Counted from the first letter of the stretch, positions 1-12,936 are shown. The stretch: DNA of 64,000 nt from Nymphaea colorata (GCF_008831285.2 NC_045139.1:23480412-23544411), one strand, 5' to 3'. The notes: generated by a model from the sequence alone, not told the origin. Made by a program: numbers and translations.

Positions 1-337
1 ATTGAAGCCGACTCCAGGGTGGGTTGTGATCTATTAAACTGGGAACTTGGGTCAGCTTTGAGCCAAGTTGTTACACTATTTCAATGACAAAAGTGAATTT
101 TGGTTCATGTAGCATGAATGTGTTGCTCATCCCACTTGATACCTTGTTCATCATACTTCTGTAGGAGTCTTTCTTGATTCTTGATCCTGGATTCGAATGT
201 ACATTGAATAGATGTGAACTAAATTGCTTCTGAATTCTGCATCTTTCTAGTTGTCTATTGATACTTACAAGGTAACCTCCTAATGTTCAACTTGTTTTTG
301 GTTCTGATTTTGTTTTCATTTTAAAACATTCTGGCAG

Positions 338-3300
338 GAAATATGGCTTAGATGACAACACTGTAGACTTCATTGGTCATGCATTGGCACTTCATCGGGA
401 TGACCGCTATCTAGATGAACCTGCTATGGATACTGTGAAACGAATGAAGGTATAATGTGATTTCATATACACAAAGTTTTTATTTGCTTCCACTCAAATG
501 CCATGGTTGTGGCTCCTTGGTCCGTCTGAAAGTGATATCCTCTGAATATTCCTTTTACTCCACTTGTTTCAGACCCATGTATGGGCACAAAAGAACATGT
601 GTTTTTGTGTGAGTGATATGTAGTACCATCTTACAAATGTATGGATATGGCATCTAGATTCTACTTTACTAATTGGTGCAAAATCCACTTTTCATTGGTA
701 TTAAAACAGAATTATGATCATAATCTACCACATCAAGGTGACACTCTACCACTGAGACATATCCCTTCCATGCCTCCTAAACTTTGTAATCTTTTTCCTT
801 TTTTCTGCAAAACCGTATATGTTTTGGTTTTATTTATATCTACAAGCATCAGGTTTAAAACAAAATTACGACTGTAAGTGAACTTTGTAAACTTTTCTCT
901 TTGTCTACCCAGGCTTCTGTGCTTTTAATTTTACTTGCATCTTGAAGCATCAGGGAGAGAAACCCTTCTTTTCTCTGTTCTCATTTACTACAAGGTTCTT
1001 TAATTGAAAAAACCATTATCTTTTTGTTCTTATGGCTCTACCATTGCAGGAATTACTGACTTATGCTAATTCATGTTGTGTTCAGAGTAAGTTGAGTCAT
1101 ATGAAAAATTTGGCCAGTTTTTTTTTTTTTTTTAAATACTCGATTGGGTTGCAGATGACTCATGACTTGGACAGTGATGAGTTTGCCGAGTTTGTGTTCC
1201 ATTCCAAGTCCATGTGCTAGGTTTACCCTCTTCGCCAATCAAATCCAGTCATCTGAGTTGCTAAGTCCATTCAGTGAGTTTTTAAACATTGATATTGTTA
1301 CAGCCGGCAACCTTCGAGAGAGAAACATTTATTCATTCACTAACCCTAATCTCCATAATAACGAGATTAGAGCAAAGTACATCAACAAAAAATAAAGGAA
1401 TGTTTAAAGAGACCTCCTAACTATTAAATATTGCAAAGAACCACCTAGAAACATAAACTCTTTTAATTAACACTCTCCCTCAAGCTGGAGCATACATATT
1501 AATCATGCTCAGCTTGTCACAACATCTAGAATGATCACCAATATGAAGAGCTTTGGCGAAGACATCTGCAGCTTGATCTTCTGATGATACATGAATGGTG
1601 GTTATGGTTCCTCCTTGAACGAGATCCCGAATGTAATGGCAGTCCACTTCAATATGTTTAGTTCTCTCATGGAAAACTGGATTGTTCGCAATGTATGTGG
1701 CTGCTCAATTGTCACAATACATCTTCATGGGAAGCATGATCGACACACTTAGGCTAGATAGTATGAATTTAGCCCAAGCCATTTCAGCGGCAGTTTGAGC
1801 CATAGCTCTGTATTCAGATTTTGCACTAGATCTTGACACCACACCTTGCTTTTTGCTTCTCCAGGATATAAGGTTACCTCCCACAAATACACTGAATCTT
1901 GTGGTAGATTTCCTGTCTTCGACTGAGCCAGCATAGTCAGCATCACTATAAGCTTCCACTTCTAGGGTCTTGCCTTTTGTGAACAAAAGTCTTTTGCCAG
2001 GAGATGATTTCAGATATTTGACCACCATTAAAACAGCATCCCAATGAACTTTCGTGGGTCTTTCCATAAATTGATTTAGTTTCCCCACTGCAAAGCTAAT
2101 GTCTGGTCTGGTTACAGTAACATAGAGGAGCTTTCCAATACGAGACCTGTATGATCGAGAATCCACTAATTCTGATTGGTCATCATGAAGATGTATGCGT
2201 GGATTCATAGGTAGATTGGCCGGTTTAGCTGCTAGTATTCCGGTGTTCTGCAATAAATCAAGAACATACTTCTGTTGAGAGAGAACTAAACCTTCCCTGT
2301 TGTGAGCTACCTCTATTCCCAAGAAATATCGTAGTTGACCAAGATCTTTCGTCACAAAGTGTTTTTGAAGAAACAACTTTGTGTCCGAAATTTTCTGATC
2401 GGAGTCACTTGTCAGGATAATATCATCAACATAAACCACTAGAACGGTCATACCCCTGGAATTCTTCTTGATAAACAGAGAATGATCAAAAGGGGATCTC
2501 GCAAAGTCATACTTTGAGACTACCTCAGAGAACTTGTGAAACCACGCACGAGGACTCTGCTTGAGTCCATAAATAGCTTTCTTCAGTTCACACTTTTCCA
2601 CACTCCTCCTGTCGTTCAAACCCTGGTGGTTATTGCATATAGACAGTCTCATCGAGATCACCGTACAAAAATGCCTTTTTGACATCAAACTGATACATGT
2701 GCCAGTCATGGTATACAACCACAGAGATGATAAGACGAATGGTCCCCAACCGAGCAATAGGAGAGAAAGTCTCGAAGAAATCAACCCCGTAAGTCTGCGT
2801 GTAGCCTTTAGTAACCAACCGAGCTTTGTATCTTTCCATAGAACCATCAGAATTATATTTCATTGTGAATATCCACTTGGAGCCAACAATGTCACAATCA
2901 AGAGGAGGATCAACAAGTTCCCAAGTGTCTCGCTGAACAGTTGCAGCCATCTCATCTTGCATGGCCTGTCTCCATTGAGTATCTAATAAGGTCTGTTGGT
3001 GACAAGTAAGAACTGCATGGGCCGCCAGAGCTTAAATAAACTGTTGCATACTTTTACCAACACCGTCGGAAACAACATGAGATATAAGATGCAGAGTATA
3101 TTGTCGTTTGCCTTTGCGAAGAGCAATAGGTAAGTCCTGACAGAGATGGACTAGGTATACTCACTTCAGATGTACTTACCTCTTGAGAAGCGGTTGGGGA
3201 ATGATCATGAGAAGGGTCCTGTTGACGTGTGTAGACCAGCGGAGGATCACGAAACTTGGATACTACAACAGGAGAATCTCCAGAAGGAGACTCGTAAGGG

Positions 3301-5054
3301 AATGACTCCAAAAGAATGAGAGGGATAGGTAGTGGGTCAGATGACAGTGGCATCTCAGTAGAGGTAGGTGAGGAACTATAATAAGACTGAGACTCAAAAA
3401 ATGTCACATCCGCACTGATATACTCCTTTTGAGTCAAGGGGTCAAAGCATTTGTAACCTTTATGATTCCTGGAGTAGTCAATAAAGATACACTTAATGGC
3501 TTGGGCACCCAATTTATCACGTGTGGGTCCAAGTATGTGAACTAAGCATGAACCAAATACTTTGGGAGCTACTGGAAACAAGGGTCGTTGTGGGTACACA
3601 AGTTTAATGGGAACCTTGTTGTCAATGGAGGATGAGGGTAAACGGTTGGTCAAGTAACAAGCAGTGAAGATGACATCTCCCAAAAAATATGCAGGTAGAT
3701 TAGTATGAAGCATTAGAGAGCGTGCCACATTTAAAAGTTGGCGATGTTTCTGCTCAGCTACTCCATTTTGCTGGGAGGTATGGGGACAAATAAACTGAGG
3801 AGAAATGCCATTATCAAAGTAAAATATCATTAAAGTAGATGCCTTGAACTCAAGAACGTTATCAGTGCGAATGCTTTTAACAAGAATACCAAATTGGGTC
3901 TTTATTTCAACAATAAGGTTCTTGAGAGTAAATATGACTTCAGACCTTTCTTTCAAAAGAAAAACCCAAGTGACTCGAGAATAATCATCAACAATGACAA
4001 GGAAATAACAAAATCTAGACTTACTAGCAACTCTGCTATGACCCCACACATCAACATGAAGAAGATCAAATAGTCCACAACTGGACGAACTAAGACTTGA
4101 TGAATAACTGCTACGGGTGTGCTTGCCAAGTTGACAGGTGTCACACTGGAACGACTCGTGAACTGATAGATGAGGAAGTAGGTGACGGAGCTTGGAGACA
4201 GATGGATGACCAAGTCTGAGATGTCACTGGAAGGAGGAGGACAATGAAGAAGTTAAGACGGCTGCAATACCCACAAAATCAGACAGGAAGTAGATGCCCC
4301 CTTTCTCATAGCCTCCACCAATCGTCTTCCCAGTTTGCAAGTCCTGAAATGAACATACACTAGAGTCAAATGTAACACGACAATGTAAATCATTAATCAA
4401 TTGTCCAACTGATAAAAGATTAGTGAGAAACTTAGGAGCATATAACACATTAGGAATTGTTATAGACTGAGAAATCTTAATATCTCCATAACCCATAATA
4501 GAAGACCATCTACCATCTGCAAGTCTCACATGACGTGTCTGAGGTAATGAGTGTAGCACGATAAACATATAAGGTCTACTACAAAAGTGCCTCGATGCTC
4601 CTGAATCAATAATTCAAGTAGTACCTGTATCATGTGGAGCAGTATCAACGAACATAGCACCGTCTATCGTAACTGTAGAGGCTGACAGTTGAGTAGATCT
4701 GTGTGCCATACTCTAACTTGTTGATATTCACAATCACAGTCTCAGGATTAGAAGAAGATAAAGATCCCTCTACTATTGATGAAGCTGCCTGGATAGATCC
4801 AATATGAGACTGTAATGAATTATTGCCCTGCTTAGATGCAACGCATCTTTCTAGGAGTACAGCGGAAGGATGACCAAGCTTATTCCAACATCTGTCTTCC
4901 AACTTAGGAGTATCTAACTTTCTTATGCTCATACTGCATCTCTGTCTTGCCTTTAGCGGCCATAGTGCATGACTTGACAATGTGATCTCAATCTGATTGC
5001 CCTATGATACAATCAAGAGTATAGCGTGCAACAATCAACTTGAGGAAACTTAGG

Positions 5055-5128
<74 letters not shown>

Positions 5129-8100
5129 TTTTTTCTCGCACCAAAAGCAGTCCTTAAAAAAGAATTTTGTGAACTTGCTGCTCAGTAAATCAGTCCACCA
5201 ATCACAGTAATCAATAAATGAATAAGAATATATGAACTTGTTGTTCAAAACAGGCCACCAGGCTTCTACGTATCCACATATGCATATAAAAAAAAACTTT
5301 GCTGTTCAAATCAGTCCACCAATCACAGCAATCAATAAATGAACAGGAATATATGAACTTGTTATTCAAAACAGTCCACCAGACTTCTACGTATCCACAT
5401 ATGCATATAGAAAAGACTTTGTTGTTCCAAATCAGTCCACCAGATTATAAAACAGACATTTAATCTAAAAAAAAATATACCCAACGTGCAGCTACTCCAC
5501 TTGCTGCCACTTTTCCAAAAAATATGATAAGAATATGGTCCACATGCATTTAATCAAAAAATATGATAAGAATATGGCCCACATGCATTTAATCTTCCAC
5601 GAGCCCAAATCTGAACAAGAATCCACATGCAGCTCTTTTTCCACAAGCCTAGATCTGAATAATAATGGAGTCCATGTGCTGCTATTCATCAACGAAGCTA
5701 GATCTGACTTACAGCTTTCCATTGCAACTCCCACGCAGTTGCTTACGCTCCACTACATCCACGTTGGGGACCTAATCACACATACCTCTCACATGTGATT
5801 AAGTTCCCCTTCCATGCTGCGTCACTATCTTTTGATCAACAGAGAGAAGAGAGAAAGGAAGGATAGAGGAAGAGAAGAAGTGGGAAGAGATGGGAGAGGA
5901 AGAGGAGAAGGGGTCACTGGAAAATCACGACAGCCGCCGGAGGAGAAGGGTGGAGATCGCCGGCTCTGATACCATGTTACAGCCGGCAGCCTTCATGAGA
6001 GAAACGTTTATTCATTCACTAACCCTAATCTCCATAATAAAGAGATTATGGTTGAAGAGAGATTTACAAAGTACATCAATAGAAAATAGAGGAATGTTTA
6101 AATAGGCCTCCTAACTATTAAATATTGCAAAGAACCACCTAGAAACATAAACTCTTCTAATTCAACAAATATATATGTGTATCTATGTGTGTTTGTTGTG
6201 AAATTAGGTAAAGTAGTCCCATTTTGGGACTGGTTGTTGATTTTCAGGTCCCATCCCATCTTAATTAGAATGATGGACCAACCTTAAGGTGGGGAAGATG
6301 GTTGTGGAAAGAAAGAAAAGTTAAACTGAAAAAAGAAGAGGGAGAGCTATGAAACACGGGGACGGATAAAAAGGCCAAGAACCTGTATCGACACGGGTGT
6401 GGGTGCAGGTATGGGTCTGGTCCTGGACACGGCAGCCTTGATTTTTTTAATTTTTGGGTATATTTTAATATATTTTGTACCTTTTGGGTATATTTTAGTG
6501 TTTTTTGTTTAGTAATATATTTTTATGAATATAAGCAATAACTTTATGTGTAAAATCTTATTATTATACATATAAATATATATGTACGGCGTACCCCTGT
6601 ACTTGTAATTTTTGATCTTGGTCCGCACCCATACACAAACCAGCACCTAAATCACATCCGTGCCCATGTGACATAGAGGGAGACAGAAAAAGTACATGAA
6701 TGAGGGAGAAAAGAGGGGTGGAAAAACGAATCCCACATGTTGAGGGCCAGGCCAACAAGTAAGTCTAGCCAACTTGATTGATTCAGCTAATTTTTGCTCT
6801 TGCTCACCACTTCATGTCATTTTGGAGGCTCACATTAATCACTCTAAATATCTGAGGCTATTCAATGGAATGTTAGGTACTCTGTCCATAAACATTTGAT
6901 CATGTGCTTGAACTCTTCAAAATTCAAATGGATGCTAGTTTTGTATTTAACCGTGTCATTTGACCCCTCAAGAGCCCTACCATTTTCTGTCAGGCATGCT
7001 GATGCTTGCAACATTGTCCTTGTTGTATGCCTTTTTCTTGTCTCTCCTATTTTAGAATCAAGATTAAGTATTTCTACATTTATTGACTACATCATCATTG
7101 TCATTGTTGTTGTTTTAAGTTTGGGGAATTATATGCGAACTCAACTTTTGTCAATATCAGTGCATATTGACACATAGTAACAGAGATGTGTTGCATTACC
7201 CTTCTTGGAAATGGGGTGGACTGATGAGAGTCTTCATTTTCCTCCTAGCATTATTTTTTATTGAATTTAGTATTTTTTCTGGTTAAAAAAATAAAATTAA
7301 CTGATGCTTCCCAGTCCTATATGGCAGATACATTCTGATTGTCTGAATCATCTTGCAGAGTGATTCAGCATTAACAGTGATGCTTGCAATATTTCTGTAA
7401 AATTGTTGTGATTTTTCAAAATTTGGCTATTGTTCGCACTCATTTGAATGGTTATGTGTCCTTAATCAACCTAAACTTCCATTTCCTTAGTGGCATCCCA
7501 TTTTTGGTTGAACTTATGGGGAAATGGTTCATTTACTTTTATCCACTCCTTTCTTCATATAACTAACAAAAATTCAACCAACCTCTGGTATGTCAGGTCT
7601 TGATATTTGTCTGAGTTTGGCATTTGGGAGTTTTGAGTTTGTACATAGAATTTGAAGTTAAAGAATCGTGTTGTATGGAAGTAGCGTATCGTATGAAAGT
7701 GATTTAACTAAAAAATTAAAATGCAATATACCCCTGAAAGGGTGTAAATGTACTCTATAAGTGCAACTTATGATGCACTCCTCATATGGTATGTTAGGGT
7801 ATGCCAAAGGTATGGCGTAGACCTTTTGAAAAATGAAAAAATAAAATGTGACAGAAAGTTCTTCTCTTTTTGGGAGTTAAGGTAATATAAATTTTTTAAG
7901 GCTGAATATTAAGTTTGTCACGAAAGGATTCTTACACATTTTAAGGCAAAAACATTTGGGTTGGTCTAATCCAAAAAGTTAGAGGTTTCATGGTTTTTAT
8001 ATAAGAACGTATGTTTATTCTCCAAAATAAAAATTTCAAATTGTATGACCACTAAGTTTCATGACTGTAGAGCAAGCAGTACATAAAAAGAACTCATTTA

Positions 8101-9143
8101 TTTTGATATCCATTTAAGTATTGAGAGTAATTTAAGTGGACAGTTTTGATTATTTCTAATGAAAGTGTGCATGCTGTAGGTAGAATTTGCTTGTTATTTT
8201 CTTACCTTCGTGTAATTCATGTTTTTCCATAGAGAGATTTTTTTCCTATTTTTTATTATTTTGCCTTTTTCTTACTCGGTGTTATTTTTAATATTAAAAA
8301 TTAAATCTGTGATTTTTTACTTTATGCTAAATATCTAACTTCGGACCTCATGGTATGGGTTTTGTTACACATTTTACAATATTGTTCAAAACTATAGGGA
8401 CTGCTTCTAGGCACCTGAATGGCTGAATCCCTACTCATCTACCATTTAAGTATTTCCTTTTGCACGTTAACCACACATTTTAATCATGAATGTGTTCCTC
8501 TTGTTCTGAAGGACATCTCTTTTGTTGAGATGAGCTGGTTTTTCTCATGAAGGGGCTTGGTGTAGTGGAGTCAGGTCTTGGCTGTTAGATGGATGGCCAA
8601 AGTTTGAGCTTTGTGGGTCTCAACTCTCTGCACAAGCCAATGCATGTGTAGGCCTTGGGAATTGGAGTACTAGCCATGGGGTTTCATGACCTTGGGCAGC
8701 AACTAAGTCTCTTGACCCAGGTGCAGTTGCCCTATGTAGTAAATTGTTTAAGAAACTGGGATTTCTCATGAGATGATTTATTTTGTTTGCTGTTTTACTG
8801 TTAAAATACATGTTATCTTCTTTCATATCTGTTTTACTCGTTCTCTTTGCAATTCTCTATTGCTGATTATCTTTTGGCTTATAATAGCTTTATGCAGAAT
8901 CATTAGCACGTTTTCAAGGAGGATCTCCATATATTTATCCTTTATATGGATTGGGGGAACTTCCACAGGTATGATTTTGTTGCAGAATTTGGGAAAAAGG
9001 AATTGCTCCAATAACTCTATTCATTTACTTTCTATATTGATTTTGATCAGGCATTTGCTCGCCTCAGTGCTGTTTATGGGGGAACATACATGTTAAACAA
9101 GCCTGAATGCAAGGTATTTTTCATCATGTGATATCAAAATCTA

Positions 9144-9181
<38 letters not shown>

Positions 9182-12100
9182 ATATATGTGGATGTATGTA
9201 CACACACATACAAGATAGGTCTTATGCCAACTGCAAGGCCTTTTGTACGTCTGGACTGAGCATGTTTATCCATGCGTATGTGCACATCTAGTTGGCTACA
9301 GTGATATTTCTCATATGGATATAATCTGATTGTTGTTAACTGAAAATTTTCTGCATGGTATTCTTTAACAACTCTTCCTAGCTTTTTTCACTCATAAGAT
9401 TCAAGTATATATTTTCCTCCAGAAGCAGAAAGGAAGAAATTTGAACGTCTTATGTTGTTATTGGGGCTGAAACACCTGAAGGCTCTTTTGTTTTTTGATT
9501 AATCCCAGTTCATTTCTGATGTAGTCCACTATTTGCTGTGATAGGTGTTGTATGATGAAGAAGGGAAAGTTTATGGTGTGGAGTCTGAAGGGGAGACTGC
9601 AAGATGCAAAAAAGTTGTTTGTGATCCATCATACCTGCCACATAAGGTGATGTCCATGGTGCTTATTTTCCTTCATCGCAACTTCTCATGCTCTCACAGG
9701 GTTAAAGAAATCTAGTTTAGATGAAGGATTCATAGCGAAAGATATTGTCAATTCAATGGGATCTTTAGAATCCCTTGGTTCACTTACTGTAGCATGAGTG
9801 CAAGAGGTTTGGAGAGTAAAGGAAAGGAAAAACAGGCAACAAACGGGGCTGAATACAAGGGGAGGAAGTACCATCTAATTAATCACATACATATGCATGC
9901 ACAGGCACATAGATGTTTCTCTGCATGTGTATGTGCTTATATATGTGTAGGATTCTGAAATTATGGAAGATGCACTATGACATTTAAAAATTCATTTATA
10001 TGTACCTATGACAAATCTAATCGCAAAATTGGTCTCTACATGTCCAGTGGAAATAGAAAAGGATGTTCTTTCGATGTGTAGATTGTTAATCACATTCTGA
10101 GATCGTGAAATAAAAGCTATCTTTCCATCCTCAGCTTGCTTGGTTTAGAAATTTGTTATCTCATCAATCTATTCCGAAGTTAACATCGATTGTTTGACCA
10201 CTGACCAGGTTAGAAAAGTCGGAAAAGTTGCTAGAGCTATTTGTATAATGAGTCATCCCATCCCGAACACAAGTGATTCCCACTCAGTGCAGGTTATTCT
10301 GCCTCAGAAACAAATTGGACGCAAGTCAGACATGTGAGTTATCCATCTTTTCTTCAACTATGTACATTCAGTTTCAAGGAGTTGCTTTTGTTATAGCTAT
10401 AGAAGTGTCTTGTCATGAGGTGGGGAATAAGCAAGATCTTGTTAAGCTTAAGAGGAACACGTACTCTTTTCACCGTATGTGTCTTATGAGGTGGTTGGAA
10501 ACTTGGATCTGCTAGCCATTTGCTGCAGGTTGTGGGATGCTAAACCCCAGTTTCTGTATCAGCCTGGGGTGGAGAAAATTGGCTAGGAACATTTGAGTAT
10601 GCTAAGAATTCTCGACCATAAGGAAATTTTTCTGTCGTTTTACTTTTATGACTTCCTGCCTTCCCTGTCTTTCATTTCTTAACCTGACTGAAATTAATCA
10701 TACCATAGGATTTCTTATGTTTGGATTCTAAATTGCATCTTTACAAAAAGGTGATTATACAGTTTGCCTCCAGAGTGACTAAAAGTTAATGGCAAGTAAT
10801 CACAAAAGCAACCAGCTTTCCTAGTGTAACATTTCAATATTGGATTTTAATGTTTATCAGAAAGACAAACCTCTTTGTAGTGGACCATATTTTATTCGAT
10901 TTGACTAACTAAAAGTCCCTTCAGAATTAACAAAATATTAGAAGTTAATTTGCTTAGTAGCTATTTGGATAAAAGAGATGCTAAAAATAAGTAATTTCCT
11001 TTTCAGTTGCCTGAGCGTTAAATCTAGATAAGTAAAAGTAGTTTTAAGGACCTTAATATATTAATCTCATAATGAGTACTTCATTTTGAAAAATGGGAAA
11101 CCAGTTGGATTTCTGGAACATCGGTAAGATCCTGGTGTCCGTGTTTCTTTATGACCTTCATGACATCCACCCTATTGTTTTCTTGGTGAAACTGAACAGC
11201 CTAGAAAATTTTGTTATTCATTTTGCTTAACAAAAAATAGCCATAATTTTTTTCTTCCCATTCCTGATTGCATTACCTGAAGATGAGATATATAAATGCG
11301 AGTTTGACATCCTTCCAGCCATTGCAATATCTCCTCCACCTTGTCACCAGTCAGGATATGTAGCAGGCTTCAAACAACAAAAAAATCACCTAGAATCATT
11401 GCAGTCGAGCCTTAGCGGACCCCTCTTCAGCTCAGTCATTGAACTTGAACCTTGTCTTGTCTGCATCCCAACCCTATTCTAACATGCTTTCCTTGCACTT
11501 GTTTTGCTATGTATCATTCATAAATGGTTGAATGTATATACCTAGCTAGCTTATGTTATGGGTCTCATTATTACTAGTTGTCCTTGCAGGAGAGAGTTTT
11601 TTCCTTTCCTCAGGGAGAGATAGGGCAAATATTGATATGGATTTGCTGTATGAATCCAAATCCTGTTCCGTCATGCACTCTTGTGTTGGTTTGCTTGACT
11701 GAGTTAGCTGCTTTATTACTGCCTTGGATTAGTGTGACCTTGTTATCTGGATTGTTCCGGCTTCTGTTGGAATTTCTGATATATTCTTGGCCTTTTTTTT
11801 CTTTCCTATTTCTCTCTTCTGTGGGCAAGATTAAAGCTTATTAGTTAAAAGTAAAAACTTCTAGCTAAGAAAGACCTCATTCATATCTGTTGCTTGAGCT
11901 GACAACTATAGTTAAATTGCCAGAGGCAGTTAAACAAGTAGTCGCAACTTGTTGCTAACAGGAATTGCTGCATATAGTGGTCCTCCATGACGTGGTTCCT
12001 TCAATTGGTAATGCTATCATATCCAAAATCATTTGCTCATGTGGGCTATGTGGCTAAGCTGTCTGTTACCAAAGTGTTTTCTCTTGAACCTTTAAAAATG

Positions 12101-12936
12101 CAATTTTTGGATTTTTGGAAAGAGGCACATTTGCTTGAATATCAATTGTTCATGCAACCAGAGATTCACTGGTTCGGGCTTGACTTGGGTCAGCCCAAGA
12201 TTTTGCCCATTTGTCTTTATTTTGACTAAAACTTCAAATTCGGTTTGATATATCTGAAAATTGTATCGGATTCTTAGTGGGACTGGGATTTGATTCTGAT
12301 GCACTCGTTATTGGTTTAGTTACCCCTTTTGCTGTTCCTATTCACATAGTGTGGCTCCCAAAGGCAAATTTATTGCATTTAGTGGGACTGGGATTTGATT
12401 CTGATGCACTCGTTATTGGTTTAGGTACCTCTTTTGCTGTTCCTATTCACATAATGTGGCTCCCAAAGGCAAATTTATTGCATTTGTGTCTACGGAAGCA
12501 GAGACAGACAGACCTGAGGTGGAACTCAAGCCAGGAATAGATTTACTTGGCCCAGTTGATGAGATATTTTTTGATACTTATGACAGATTTGAACCAGTCA
12601 ATGAACCCTCTCTTGATAACTGCTTTATATCAACTGTGAGTGTTTTCTCCAGAGTAGCTTCATATTCCCCGAGAAAATAAAATTGCATTTGCTGTTGGTT
12701 CATTCATCTTGTTCTTGCAGAGTTACGATGCGACAACTCATTTCGAGTCAACAGTCAAAGATGTGCTCACACTCTACACAATGATAACCGGAAAGGTATC
12801 ATTTAGGCTTTCATGACGTTGTCTTTTTATGTACTTGCGGCAGCTAGCATTGTGAGCCATCCTAATGTCCATTGCCATTATGCAGGTTCTTGACCTAAGT
12901 GTGGATCTAAGTGCTGCAAGCGCTGCAGAAGAGTGA
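338..12936 (+). CDS. GDI: Rab GDP-dissociation inhibitor (3' part, eight exons)
   Basis: This gene encodes the soluble protein that extracts GDP-bound, prenylated Rab GTPases from membranes and recycles them in vesicle traffic. Exons read from the sequence are 338-449, 8888-8968, 9051-9113, 9545-9646, 10209-10333, 12425-12635, 12721-12795 and 12886-12936. All junctions are GT-AG and the phases agree. They give about 272 residues against roughly 445 for plant GDIs, so the N-terminal 170 or so lie upstream of the window. Recognisable family blocks in order are [40 protein letters not shown] (split over the text here, one exon), [45 protein letters not shown] and the C-terminus [13 protein letters not shown]. 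No stop or frameshift is seen. The first visible intron is 8.4 kb because of a copia insertion. The acceptor of exon 12425-12635 lies in the second copy of a tandem duplication. Confidence 0.95.
1296..1472 (-). repeat. 3' LTR of copia C1
   Basis: 177 bp, TGTTACAGCC to TTAATTAACA on the + strand. It is bounded inside by CTCTCCCTCAAGCTGG, the complement of the polypurine tract (1473-1488). It matches the right LTR but lacks a short segment around the GAGATT motif. Confidence 0.85.
1705..4970 (-). pseudogene. Degenerate copia C1 polyprotein (protease-integrase-RT-RNase H)
   Basis: The polyprotein is broken over several frames. From its 5' end (right to left): a remnant of the gag zinc-finger region near 4850-4970; a protease with the DSGA active-site motif near 4600; GAG-pre-integrase (4224-4568); an integrase core (3054-4049) with DVWGHS-like, RTDN and NGVAEQKHR motifs; reverse transcriptase (1705-2962) with [11 protein letters not shown] and YVDDIILT; and RNase H with [19 protein letters not shown]. 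The frame changes near 2600-2850, 3050 and 4050-4220, so it cannot make a full product. RNase H ends in a tRNA-like [14 protein letters not shown] block at about 1620-1720. The coding sequence resembles family C2 in the beta-glucosidase intron more than C3. Confidence 0.85.
5059..5123. repeat. AT dinucleotide microsatellite
   Basis: About 32 uninterrupted AT units inside copia C1, in the place where gag should be. Confidence 0.95.
5169..5450. repeat. 121-bp tandem repeat, 2.3 copies, inside copia C1
   Basis: The phrase CAGTCCACCA recurs at 5191, 5312 and 5433, a 121-bp period. Each unit continues through AATCAATAAATGAA, a GAACTTGTT block and CTACGTATCCACATATGC. The third copy is partial. Confidence 0.9.
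5521..5594. repeat. 39-bp direct duplication in C1 leader
   Basis: AATATGATAAGAATATGG followed by a shared CACATGCATTTAATC block occurs at 5521-5555 and 5560-5594, with one difference (TCC/CCC). Confidence 0.9.
5963..5974 (-). other. Primer binding site of copia C1
   Basis: The minus strand reads TGGTATCAGAGC directly after the 5' LTR, the standard plant copia site complementary to the initiator methionine tRNA 3' end. Confidence 0.85.
5975..6167 (-). repeat. 5' LTR of copia C1
   Basis: 193 bp, TGTTACAGCC to AATTCAACA on the + strand, matching 1296-1472 and abutting the primer binding site. The following bases AATAT pair with GATAT at 1291-1295. Confidence 0.85.
6168..8540. other. Remainder of long GDI intron, no gene seen
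   Basis: AT-rich intron sequence. A module at about 6390-6430 (CGACACGGGTGTGG) with a partly inverted partner near 6620-6670 resembles one near 53190-53235, which suggests a shared small repeat. No coding homology was recognised. Confidence 0.5.
8551..8761 (+). mobile_element. tRNA-derived SINE candidate with 10-bp target duplication
   Basis: A 211-bp segment is flanked by perfect direct repeats TTTCTCATGA (8541-8550 and 8762-8771). Its 5' part reads like a tRNA-type RNA polymerase III promoter: A-box-like GGTGTAGTGGAGTC at about 8561, then B-box-like AAAGTTTGAGCTT some 35 bases later. It lies in the GDI intron about 120 bp before exon 8888-8968. The 3' end has no long A or T tail. The target duplication is strong evidence; the family assignment is inference. 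Confidence 0.6.
9145..9177. repeat. AT dinucleotide microsatellite
   Basis: About 16 TA units in the GDI intron after exon 9051-9113. Confidence 0.9.
10334..12275. other. GDI intron (5' part), no gene seen
   Basis: A 2.1-kb intron between exons 10209-10333 and 12425-12635. No transposon signature or coding homology was recognised in it. Short open frames have no support. Confidence 0.5.
12276..12485 (+). repeat. 105-bp tandem duplication over a GDI intron/exon boundary
   Basis: Copy 1 is 12276-12380 and copy 2 is 12381-12485, differing at only a few positions. Each copy carries about 44 bp of intron end, an AG acceptor and the first 61 bp of the exon ([14 protein letters not shown]... versus [14 protein letters not shown]...). 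Only copy 2 restores the conserved [11 protein letters not shown] reading and continues into the rest of the exon. If the copy 1 acceptor were used with read-through, the frame would hit TGA at 12396-12398. Confidence 0.93.

Larger units (their letters stand above)
1296..6167 (-). mobile_element. Ty1/copia retrotransposon C1 with both LTRs, in a GDI intron
   Basis: A degenerate 4.9-kb copia element lies in reverse orientation within the first visible GDI intron. Two related LTRs (1296-1472 and 5975-6167) start TGTTACAG on the + strand and end in ACA. A tRNA-iMet-type primer binding site abuts the right LTR and a polypurine tract abuts the left one. The flanking 5-mers are GATAT and AATAT, a target duplication with one mismatch. 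Domain order on the minus strand is protease, integrase, reverse transcriptase, RNase H, which defines copia. The gag region is essentially absent and replaced by tandem repeats and an AT microsatellite. The LTRs differ by several substitutions and a 16-bp or so indel, so the insertion is not recent. Confidence 0.9.

Noticed and set aside
5169-5450. 121-bp repeats considered as a CRISPR-like array or centromeric satellite
   Set aside because: Only 2.3 head-to-tail copies without spacers, in a retrotransposon of a plant genome.
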